Positions 37,548 to 44,999 of a stretch of DNA of 64,000 bases are shown in pieces. How positions within the stretch are numbered: the stretch's first letter is position 1; the number at the start of each line of letters is the position of its first letter. This stretch comes from Methyloligella sp. GL2 (GTDB taxonomy: Bacteria; Pseudomonadota; Alphaproteobacteria; Rhizobiales; Methyloligellaceae), in the NCBI RefSeq assembly GCF_013341275.1, contig NZ_CP054476.1:2964988-3028987 (forward strand), read 5' to 3'. Made by a program: the position numbers and the translations under genes. The notes beneath the pieces are model-generated. The model searched no databases and was not told the origin of the DNA. It saw nothing but the letters and a program-made list of their open reading frames with translations.

Positions 37548-37692
37548 GCGCTTTGCGATATCCGCGCCGCTGGCGGCGTCTCCACTCAGTCTCCGCCGCG
37601 CGGCCAACCCTCCGGAGCGGCTGAACGCTCCGAAGGTTTTGCCCCATCCCCGGGGCCAAGATGCAAGGAGCAAGATGCAAGGAGGAAGTGCC

Positions 37693-37944
37693 ATGAAGAT
37701 GCGTAAGACGTTCCGCATTCTAACGCTCAGTCTGATGCTGCCGCTGACCGTGTTGGCGGTCACATCGGCGAGTGCCGAGGACGATGATCAGAAGAGCGAC
37801 AGCAGCGCCGTCAAGGGCGCAGCGAAAGGTGCCGCGGCCGGCGCCATCCTGCCCGGCGTGAGCGCCAAGACCGGCGCTGCCGTGGGCGGTGTGACCGGCG
37901 CCATCAAGAAAAATGAGGACGAAAAAGGAGGCGAGGCCGAATAA
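37693..37944 (+). CDS. small secreted glycine-zipper-like protein
   Basis: Protein of 83 residues with a signal peptide ending near SASAED. A Gly/Ala-rich stretch (VKGAAKGAAAGAILPG, then KTGAAVGGVTGAIKK) has the G-x3-G spacing of glycine zippers that insert in membranes. GGAGGA lies 6 bases before the ATG; the longer open frame upstream has no family resemblance. Function unknown. It lies 146 bases downstream of the small secreted Cys protein. Confidence 0.7.
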   Translation: MKMRKTFRILTLSLMLPLTVLAVTSASAEDDDQKSDSSAVKGAAKGAAAGAILPGVSAKTGAAVGGVTGAIKKNEDEKGGEAE

Positions 37945-38168
37945 GGCAGCGCCCTAGTCCGCCGGGCCGCGAAGGTTCGTGCCGACCGCATGCAACCTCT
38001 TCGCGAGCGTGATCGTGCATTAGGTCAACGGGCGCGGCCCTCCGCTGCACCCCAAAAAGGTTCTGGAGCAAAGCTCCTGGAAACGTCCCGTTTTACGCCC
38101 TCACGGAGGGGAATCGGGGTGACCCTTTTCCCCTCTTTTCGGCTTGTCCGATGGGGAGGAGGCTTATC

Positions 38169-39623
38169 ATGCGACAGGTTCTGGCAGCGATTGCGCTTAC
38201 CCTCGGGCTTGCGCTTGCCGGCGCCGAGGAAGCGAACACCGAAGAAACGATCGACACCCGTATCGGTCCGCTCACGTTCGAGAGCGGGTACCCTTCCCAG
38301 GAGTCGGTCCAGAAGCTCTACGACGAGTTGGACTTCCAACGGGCGGCCCAGGCTTACATCTGGGGCATCCCCGCGGTCGGTCTCAATCAATGGCGCCGCG
38401 CCCACTATAACGTCTTCGATGGCAAGAGCGGTGAGATGTTGAACTATTTCGACTTCGCCGAGAAGCTCGGCATCCTGACGCCGAACTACACCACGCCGTA
38501 CATCATCACCTTCATCGACCTCGAGGAAACCGGGCCATTCGTCATCGAGGTCCCCGCCGGACAGATCGCGGGCATGGTTCTCGACAACTGGCAGCGTGTG
38601 CTTGCCGATCTTGGTGTGGTTGGCCCCGACATGGGCAAGGGCGGCAAGTACCTGATCGTGCCGCCCGGATACGGCCCGGTCGAAGCCGACGGCTATTTCG
38701 TCGTGGAATCGCCCAGTCGCGATGTGTTCGCCGGATTCCGGCTCCTGGGGGACGACAAGGAAAAGGCGATCGCGGAGTTAGTGCCGCAGATCAAGACTTA
38801 CAGCTGGACGCCCGAAGGCACGGGAGAGCCAATGCCCGCACGCGCCGCCGGCGACAAGACGTGGAGCCAAATGCCGCCCCACGGGATGGCCTATTGGGAC
38901 GGCCTGAACGAGGTTATCCAGCGTGAACCGGTCGAGGAGCGTGACCGATTCATCTTGGCGCAGCTCAAATTCCTCGGCATCGAGAAGGGCAAGCCATTCG
39001 AACCTGACGAACGCCAGAAAAAGATTCTCGAAGACGGCGTCATCGTCGGCGAAGCCATGGCCAAGGCCAACACGACCGACAAGCGCGTCGAGCCCCCCTT
39101 CTGGGACGGCACCAATTGGAAGCACGCCCTGGTCGTCTCGACAGACCAGAAGGCCAATACCTACGATCAGCTCGATGAGCGGGCCGCCTGGTTCTACGAG
39201 GCCGTTGCCATCTCGAAGGCCATGCTGACTGAGACGCCGGGCGTCGGTCAGCGCTACATCGCCTCGTACAAAGACGGGGACGGCAAGTGGCTCTCGGGAG
39301 AGAACACCTACAAGCTGCACGTTCCGCCGGACCCGCCCGCCGCAGGGTTCTGGTCGGTCACGGCCTATGACGAGGGCACGCGGCAGATGCAGGTCACCGA
39401 ACAGGGGCGCCCTGACATTTCTTCGCGCAAGGAGGACATCGTCAGGAACGACGACGGGTCGATCGATGTCTATTTCGGGCCCGAGGCGCCGGAAGGGCAT
39501 GAAGCAAACTGGGTTCAGACCAACGCCGACAAAGGCTGGTTCGCCTATTTCCGCTTCTATGGCCCGACCGAGCCGTTCTTCGACAAGTCGTGGGCGTTAC
39601 CTGACATCGAGAAGGTCGAGTGA
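38169..39623 (+). CDS. secreted DUF1254/DUF1214 domain protein
   Basis: Protein of 484 residues with a signal peptide (about 1-19). The N-terminal DUF1254 part includes QRAAQAYIWGIPAVGLNQWR and TPNYTTPYIITFIDLEETGP. The C-terminal DUF1214 part includes PPAAGFWSVTAYDEGTRQM, IVRNDDGSIDVYFGPEAPEG and NWVQTNADKGWFAYFRFYGP. The RBS (GGGAGGAGG, 38153-38161) favours the ATG at 38169. It is 19 bases upstream of a sulfatase, a clear operon. The copy at 6243 is only a distant paralogue. No activity is known for the family. Confidence 0.9.
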   Translation: MRQVLAAIALTLGLALAGAEEANTEETIDTRIGPLTFESGYPSQESVQKLYDELDFQRAAQAYIWGIPAVGLNQWRRAHYNVFDGKSGEMLNYFDFAEKLGILTPNYTTPYIITFIDLEETGPFVIEVPAGQIAGMVLDNWQRVLADLGVVGPDMGKGGKYLIVPPGYGPVEADGYFVVESPSRDVFAGFRLLGDDKEKAIAELVPQIKTYSWTPEGTGEPMPARAAGDKTWSQMPPHGMAYWDGLNEVIQREPVEERDRFILAQLKFLGIEKGKPFEPDERQKKILEDGVIVGEAMAKANTTDKRVEPPFWDGTNWKHALVVSTDQKANTYDQLDERAAWFYEAVAISKAMLTETPGVGQRYIASYKDGDGKWLSGENTYKLHVPPDPPAAGFWSVTAYDEGTRQMQVTEQGRPDISSRKEDIVRNDDGSIDVYFGPEAPEGHEANWVQTNADKGWFAYFRFYGPTEPFFDKSWALPDIEKVE

Positions 39624-39642
39624 GTACTTGAGGAGCAATCCG

Positions 39643-42054
39643 ATGAAAAACTCTCGCGTATTCCTTGTCACGGCAGCTCTGCTGTTTTTTTCGATTTCGT
39701 CAGTCGCGGCGCAGGACATCGACCGGTCGGTGCTGCCGATGCCGGATCCGCCCTTCAAGGGCACGATCGGGCTGACGCCGGCGGATTCGGTAAAGGATTT
39801 TCCGAAGCCGGTCGAGGCGCCAGAAGGCGCACCGAACATCCTGATCATCCTGACCGACGATGTCGGCTTCGGCGCCAGCAGCACGTTCGGCGGACCGATC
39901 CCGACGCCGACCATGGACCGCATCGCCAATGCCGGTCTCCGGTTCAACGCCTTCCACACCACGGCGCTGTGCTCGCCGACGCGCGCCGCTCTGCTGACGG
40001 GGCGCAACCATCACAGCGCTGCCACTGGCGTGATCATGGAGGCCGGGGTCGGCTATCCCGGCTACAACACGCTTGAGCCGCAATCGAAGCGGGGCTTGGG
40101 CGATATCCTGAAGCTGAACGGCTACAACACGGCATGGTTCGGCAAGAACCATAACGTGCCCGACTGGCAGACCAGCCAGTCCGGTCCGTTCAGCCTGTGG
40201 CCCGTGGGGCTGGGCTTTGAATATTTCTACGGCTTCGTCGGCGGCGACACCAATCAATGGGCTCCGGCGCTGGTGGAGAATACGCGGCCCATCGAGCCGC
40301 CCCATGACGACCCCAGCTACAATTTCGATGAGGACATGGCGAACAAGGCCATCGCCTGGATCCGCATGCAGCATGCCGTGGCGCCGAGGAAACCGTTCTT
40401 CGCCTATTACGCGCCCGGCACGGCGCACGCGCCGCATCATGCCCCGAAAGAGTGGATCGAGAAGTTCAAGGGCAAGTTCGATCAGGGCTGGGACAAGCAG
40501 CGCGAGATGACGCTGGCCAAGCAGAAGGCGATGGGCATCGTCCCGCCGGACACCCAACTGACCGAACGCTCCGAAGGGATCGCCGCCTGGGACTCCCTCG
40601 ACGATGATCAGAAGAAGCTGTTCACCCATATGATGGAGGTTTACGCCGCGGCGCTGGCTCACGCCGATTACCAGATGGGCCGCATCGTCGACACCATCGC
40701 GGAGCTCGGCGAGCTCGACAACACGCTGATCATCTATATCCAGGGCGATAACGGCGCCTCCGCCGAGGGCAGCGCGCAAGGGCTGCTCAACGAGATGACC
40801 TTCTTCAACAATCTGAAGGAGCCGTTCGACGAGGTGCTGGCCCGCATGGACCAGCTCGGCGGGCCGATGACCTTCAACCACTATCCGATCGGCTGGGCGC
40901 ATGCGATGGACACGCCGTTCCAGTGGACCAAGCAGGTCGCCTCGCATTTCGGCGGCACGCGGAACGGTATGGCGGTCTCCTGGCCCGCCAAGATCAAGGC
41001 CCGCGGCGAGATCCGCCCGCAATTTGCCCATGTCATCGACATCATGCCGACGGTGCTGGAGGCGACCGGCATTCCGGCGCCGTTCTCGGTCTACGGCATC
41101 CAGCAAGAGCCGATCGAAGGGGTGAGCATGATGTACGCCTTCGACGACCCAGAAGCGCCCTCGCAGCACAAGACGCAGTATTTCGAGATGTTCGCCAACC
41201 GCGCGCTCTATCATGACGGCTGGGTGGCCGCGACCACGCCGGTGGCGCCGCCTTGGGCCAGCGTGGTCGAATATGTCGATCCGATCGATGGCTATAACTG
41301 GGAGCTCTACAACGTCGCGGAGGATTTCAGCCAAGCCAACGATCTGGCCGAGAAGAATCCCGAAAAACTACGCGAGCTGCAGCGGCTGTTCTATATCGAG
41401 GCGGTCAAATACGACGTGCTGCCCCTCGACAACACCAAGGTGGAGCGGCTCGACGTGACCAACCGGCCGAGCAATATCCGCGGTCTCTCCGAGTTCACCT
41501 ATTACGACGGCATGACGCGCATTCCGGAAGGCAGCGCGCCCAATCTGAAGAACAAGTCGTTCGGCATCAGCGCCATCGTCGACATTCCGCAAGACGGTGC
41601 CGAAGGGCTGATCATGACCCAGGGCGGACGCTTCTGCGGCCTCGGGCTCTACCTGCGCGACGGCAAGCCGGTGTTCCACTACAACCTCGCCGGCGTGGAG
41701 CGCTACGAAGTGGCGGGCGATGAGAAAGTGCCGCCCGGGCGGCACGTCATCACGGTGGACTTCAACTATGACGGCGGCGGCCCCGGCAAGGGCGGCGAAG
41801 CCACCCTTTCGGTGGACGGCGAGAAGGCCGCCAGCGGCCGCTTGGACCAGACCATCCCCTATCGCATGTCGCTCGACGAGACACTGGATATCGGCGAGGA
41901 CACCGGCACGCCGGTTAGCGAGGACTACAAGGTGCCGTTCAAGTTCACCGGCGATATCGAGAAGGTGACCATTAACATCACCGAAGAGAAGCTGACCCCG
42001 GCGGAGCTGGAGGCCTACCGGAAGGGCCGGGTCAGAAGCGCCATCGCGCAGTGA
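39643..42054 (+). CDS. large secreted sulfatase with C-terminal beta-sandwich-like domain (CxPxR type)
   Basis: Protein of 803 residues. A signal peptide ends near SVAAQ. NILIILTDDVGFGASS provides the Asp pair, and C110-S-P-T-R114 is the formylglycine site. TGRNHHSAATGVIMEA, GKNHNVPDW, YYAPGTAHAPHHAP and QGDNGASAEG follow. The last 170 residues (SFGISAIVDIPQDGAEGLIM to FTGDIEKVTINI) form the same extra domain as in the sulfatase at 24488, with which it aligns throughout. GAGGAG lies 7 bases before the ATG. The frame continues upstream inside the DUF1254 gene, but the ATG at 39643 fits RBS and signal peptide. Confidence 0.94.
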   Translation: MKNSRVFLVTAALLFFSISSVAAQDIDRSVLPMPDPPFKGTIGLTPADSVKDFPKPVEAPEGAPNILIILTDDVGFGASSTFGGPIPTPTMDRIANAGLRFNAFHTTALCSPTRAALLTGRNHHSAATGVIMEAGVGYPGYNTLEPQSKRGLGDILKLNGYNTAWFGKNHNVPDWQTSQSGPFSLWPVGLGFEYFYGFVGGDTNQWAPALVENTRPIEPPHDDPSYNFDEDMANKAIAWIRMQHAVAPRKPFFAYYAPGTAHAPHHAPKEWIEKFKGKFDQGWDKQREMTLAKQKAMGIVPPDTQLTERSEGIAAWDSLDDDQKKLFTHMMEVYAAALAHADYQMGRIVDTIAELGELDNTLIIYIQGDNGASAEGSAQGLLNEMTFFNNLKEPFDEVLARMDQLGGPMTFNHYPIGWAHAMDTPFQWTKQVASHFGGTRNGMAVSWPAKIKARGEIRPQFAHVIDIMPTVLEATGIPAPFSVYGIQQEPIEGVSMMYAFDDPEAPSQHKTQYFEMFANRALYHDGWVAATTPVAPPWASVVEYVDPIDGYNWELYNVAEDFSQANDLAEKNPEKLRELQRLFYIEAVKYDVLPLDNTKVERLDVTNRPSNIRGLSEFTYYDGMTRIPEGSAPNLKNKSFGISAIVDIPQDGAEGLIMTQGGRFCGLGLYLRDGKPVFHYNLAGVERYEVAGDEKVPPGRHVITVDFNYDGGGPGKGGEATLSVDGEKAASGRLDQTIPYRMSLDETLDIGEDTGTPVSEDYKVPFKFTGDIEKVTINITEEKLTPAELEAYRKGRVRSAIAQ

Positions 42055-42237
42055 TCGCGTACGCCAGTAGCGAGGCGCTGGAACGCTATCCTGCGCTTCG
42101 AGGTGTCCTAGCTGATGGAAAGAATGGTGCCGGGCGCACTACTTTGAGGTGCGAGAAGACTGGTCGCATGAGATAGTTCAGCCGTGTTTATCGGACTTGA
42201 AGTCTACACTCACGTGGCGGATGGGGGGAAAAAGGAG

Positions 42238-43173
42238 ATGGAGAAGCTTACCTTTCTAAAGTTGGCGAAACGAGTGCTTTCGGAAGAGAACCGGCCTCTC
42301 TCACCCTCCGAGATTTGGAAGGTGGCAACCGCAAAAGGCTACGACTCTCAACTCCAAAGCCAGGGCAAAACCCCTGGCCAAACGCTCTATTCCGCTGTCT
42401 TTCTTGACCAACGAGACAATCCCCTTTCGGAATTCGTAAAAGTAGGAACGCGCCCCGCACGGTACTTTTTGAAAGAGTTGGCGACAAAGCAAAGAGCCAA
42501 TGAGCTTGAAAGGGTGGCATCATCTGACCCAAAGGTCCCTGAAAAATACCATTACAAAGAGAGCAGCCTGCATCCATTTCTCAGTTACTTCGTCGACCAA
42601 CAATTCAATGCATACGCAAAAACTATCCGGCACAACACGTCTTCTCGCAAAGAATTTGGCGAATGGGTTCACCCCGATGTAATTGCGATCCACTATCCGC
42701 TTAGAGACTGGTGTTTAGACGTCGTTGAACTGAGCGCCGCCATGGGCGCGATGGCGGTTAAGTTCTACTCGTTTGAGATCAAGAAGCGCCTGTCATTCGG
42801 CAATCTTCGAGAAGCCTTCTTTCAGGCGGTGTCAAATTCATCTTGGAGCAACGAGGGTTATTTGGCAGCTGCCGACATCTCGACTGACGACGATTTTCAG
42901 TCTGAACTCAGAAGGTTGTCGGCCTCCTTCGGGATAGGCGTAGTTCAGCTAGATGTGGAAGATCCGAACGCTTCCCAAGTCCTCTTTCCAGCTCGTGAAC
43001 GAGATACGCTGGATTGGGATACGCTGGACAAGCTGGGCATGAACCAAGATGTTCGCGGGCTTCTAAAACGCGTGAAGAACGATCTGAAGACGACAGAAAT
43101 TCGAAAAGAAGATTGGGACAGAATCCTTTCGCCCGACGAGCTCATTGCAACCATAGCTCCGACTTGCCGGTAA
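42238..43173 (+). CDS. HARE-HTH domain protein with PD-(D/E)XK nuclease-like C-terminus
   Basis: Protein of 311 residues. Residues 1-80 (KLTFLKLAKRVLSEENRPLS to RPARYFLK) are a HARE-HTH winged helix found in eukaryotic chromatin proteins and bacterial restriction enzymes. In the C-terminal half E108, H-P-D147, E180-I-K182 and a downstream Gln/Ser block fit a PD-(D/E)XK nuclease core. Base composition is clearly more AT-rich than its neighbours, a sign of transfer. It lies 131 bases outside the left repeat of the tRNA-Phe element. Start uncertain: ATG 42238 is preceded by a G-run 10 bases upstream; GTG 42184 is an alternative. A restriction-like defence role is likely but unproven. Confidence 0.8.
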   Translation: MEKLTFLKLAKRVLSEENRPLSPSEIWKVATAKGYDSQLQSQGKTPGQTLYSAVFLDQRDNPLSEFVKVGTRPARYFLKELATKQRANELERVASSDPKVPEKYHYKESSLHPFLSYFVDQQFNAYAKTIRHNTSSRKEFGEWVHPDVIAIHYPLRDWCLDVVELSAAMGAMAVKFYSFEIKKRLSFGNLREAFFQAVSNSSWSNEGYLAAADISTDDDFQSELRRLSASFGIGVVQLDVEDPNASQVLFPARERDTLDWDTLDKLGMNQDVRGLLKRVKNDLKTTEIRKEDWDRILSPDELIATIAPTCR

Positions 43174-43304
43174 CAAGGCTATTCTGAAGTACTCTCCGCA
43201 GGGTACTACTCGAAGGCACCAGCGGAACGGAATTGGATCGCCGAATGACATCGCTTCATCCCGACGGAAATGTCCGACAGGAGCGAATGCCAGCAGGAGA
43301 GAAG

Positions 43305-43352
43305 TGGTGCCCAGGGGCGGATTCGAACCACCGACACGCGGATTTTCAGTCC
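43305..43352. repeat. attL: 48-bp direct repeat (tRNA-Phe 3' fragment)
   Basis: Identical to 53001-53048. It holds the CCA end, T arm and part of the anticodon arm of tRNA-Phe on the minus strand, with no 5' half, so it is a displaced fragment and not a functional tRNA. Confidence 0.93.
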
Positions 43353-43383
43353 AAACGATTTCAAGTCGGGTCAACGGCTTAGC

Positions 43384-43391
43384 TGTAAAAC
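43384..43391. repeat. candidate integrase arm-type site, left
   Basis: TGTAAAAC, 31 bases inside attL. The same octamer occurs twice next to attR (52933-52940 and 52945-52952). Confidence 0.4.
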
Positions 43392-43472
43392 CCGCCGAAA
43401 CCCACTTTCCAAATATCAACGACTTAGCGCAGCTCTGCAAAACGCGCAGCGCCCCAAAATGCAGGCTGCGTA

Positions 43473-44240
43473 ATGACACGATCTGCCGCGAAAACGAAGC
43501 TTCCGCGCGAGTTCAAAACGCGTGCTTACTATGCTCTTGCGACGCGGGCCGACTTGTCGTCCTCGGCCAAATCGATCGGCGTAATTGTGGTCGATCATTA
43601 CAATCGCGAGACCGGCCAATGCGACCCGAGCATCGGTCGGCTTATGCAGTGTTCCGGATTCAGCCGGACCGCCGTCCTAACCGCAATCAAAGAGCTGGAG
43701 GGCGGTCGCCGCGATAAAAGCCGCAAGTGGCAGCAAACGGGCGAACGCCTGATCGAGCGCGTCCGGCATGGCGGCAAGTCGCATCGCAATGCCTACCGCG
43801 TGAACTGGTCCGCACTCGGGTGCGCGAGCGCCGCGGCTCAAGGGTGTGCAACTGCACACCGTAAGGGTGCGCAACCGCACACCGTTAAGGGTGTGCAACC
43901 GCACACCCAAACCTTTGAAGTAACCTCTGAAGAGAAACCTTTGAAGACGGGCTCGCCAGGAGGAGCGCCGGGATCGGCCCAAGCCCAAACGCACTTCATG
44001 CTGCCCATCAAAGGCGGGGGCATGAGGGAGATTACATCCAGCCAACAGGTCTGTCGTGACAAGGCGGCAGAGCGATGGGAATCGGATCTGCGAACCTGCC
44101 TAACCCCTTGCGCCTATGCCGATGCTGTGGAGCGGATTACCCCGCAGATGGAGCAGGCAGCGACGGAAGCAGAGCTCGATCATCCGGGGAGTGGGGCGCG
44201 GCTGTTGATGCTGCAGCTACGGGAGCGCGCCTGTGCCTAA
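43473..44240 (+). CDS. replication-initiator-like HTH protein of the element
   Basis: Protein of 255 residues. The N-terminal 115 residues (TRADLSSSAKSIGVIVVDHY, GQCDPSIGRLMQCSGFSRTAVLTAIKELE) form a winged helix-turn-helix of the kind found in phage replication proteins. Residues 125-150 are encoded by three iterons (see repeat) and read as H-P-H-T-like repeats. The C-terminal part is Ala/Glu rich and may bind a helicase. Lambda O has the same plan: origin repeats within the initiator gene. The stop overlaps the next gene by 8 bases. The function is inferred, not proven. Confidence 0.72.
   Translation: MTRSAAKTKLPREFKTRAYYALATRADLSSSAKSIGVIVVDHYNRETGQCDPSIGRLMQCSGFSRTAVLTAIKELEGGRRDKSRKWQQTGERLIERVRHGGKSHRNAYRVNWSALGCASAAAQGCATAHRKGAQPHTVKGVQPHTQTFEVTSEEKPLKTGSPGGAPGSAQAQTHFMLPIKGGGMREITSSQQVCRDKAAERWESDLRTCLTPCAYADAVERITPQMEQAATEAELDHPGSGARLLMLQLRERACA
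43843..43907. repeat. three tandem iterons, candidate replication origin
   Basis: Consensus GGTGYGCAACYGCACACC at 43843-43860, 43866-43883 and 43890-43907, spaced 23 and 24 bases. The first copy is a perfect 8-bp inverted repeat about an AC centre. They lie inside the replication-type gene. Confidence 0.72.
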
Positions 44241-44778
44241 CATCCTCCCTAAGCTTTCCCCTATCTCTCAATCAACCTTGCGCGCGCTCATTGCGACCTG
44301 GCTGCAAGACACCGAGGCGGGACGGGATGCGGCCGCCGCCGGCGGCAGCGTCGATAGCGTTCTAGAGCTGATGGGAGCAGGCCTAGCGCGCGCCTCGTTT
44401 GACGAGATTCGCGGCGGGCGCATTGTTGGCTTTCGGATCGAGGCGACAGAGAAACTGATGCGATTGGGCGACACTCCGCGGGCGCGTCGCCAACGGGGAC
44501 GCGTGAGCCGGCCGCAATCATGCGCCGCTTTGTGCAAAGCATCGGGAACCCCCTTGACAGGATTCCTCCAAATCGAATCTAGTTTGTGCATCGAATCGGC
44601 ATTGCTTCGCGCTGCCGGATCGTCCTGGTTGTCGGCATTGCTTCGCGCTGCCGAGTCCGTCGAAGGCCAAGCTGGCAAGCTTCGCGCTGCCGCAACGCCG
44701 AAGACCTCCAGTCGCAAACGAGAAAACAGCATCCCGCAACTGGCGGGTGCTGCGCGACGTGAGGTGACGGACGCATGA
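44233..44778 (+). CDS. hypothetical element protein
   Basis: Open frame of 181 residues from a GTG that overlaps the preceding stop, with GGGAG upstream. The stop overlaps the next ATG as ATGA, which argues that it is translated. The first 95 residues look like an ordinary soluble protein. The rest is unusual, with repeated L-R-A-A segments encoded by a 22-bp tandem repeat, and contains a TTGACA hexamer at 44554-44559 that could be a promoter -35 box. I do not recognise it. The latter half may be non-coding. Confidence 0.5.
   Translation: MPNILPKLSPISQSTLRALIATWLQDTEAGRDAAAAGGSVDSVLELMGAGLARASFDEIRGGRIVGFRIEATEKLMRLGDTPRARRQRGRVSRPQSCAALCKASGTPLTGFLQIESSLCIESALLRAAGSSWLSALLRAAESVEGQAGKLRAAATPKTSSRKRENSIPQLAGAARREVTDA
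44596..44653. repeat. 22-bp direct repeat
   Basis: A 22-base sequence starting TCGGCATTGCTTCGC occurs at 44596-44617 and 44632-44653 (36-base period), with a partial third copy at 44679-44692. Confidence 0.75.
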
Positions 44779-44999
44779 GCACTGATCCCGAATTCCAAAA
44801 GCTGTACCAGGCTTGGCTATCGGCCCCATCGGCAACCAAATGCTCTGCGGCTGAGAAGGTCCTTGATCGGGCCATGGTTTTGGCCGGGTGGAGCCGCACC
44901 GAGCGTCGTCAGACTTTAGCCCATGCAAAGGCCGAGGCGCGCTCGGAAAAAGTAGCGCTGGCTGACGCTATTGCCTCTCTCAAGGAGACACTCCAATGA
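44775..44999 (+). CDS. small hypothetical element protein
   Basis: Protein of 74 residues, mostly helical and charged, ending AKAEARSEKVALADAIASLK. It overlaps its neighbours on both sides by ATGA, so it is translationally coupled with the capsid gene. Its role is unknown; a scaffold-like function is possible only by position. Confidence 0.65.
   Translation: MSTDPEFQKLYQAWLSAPSATKCSAAEKVLDRAMVLAGWSRTERRQTLAHAKAEARSEKVALADAIASLKETLQ

Noticed and set aside
43305..43352. tRNA-Phe-like sequence
   Set aside because: Only the 3' 48 bases are present; there is no D arm or 5' acceptor strand. It is the attL fragment.
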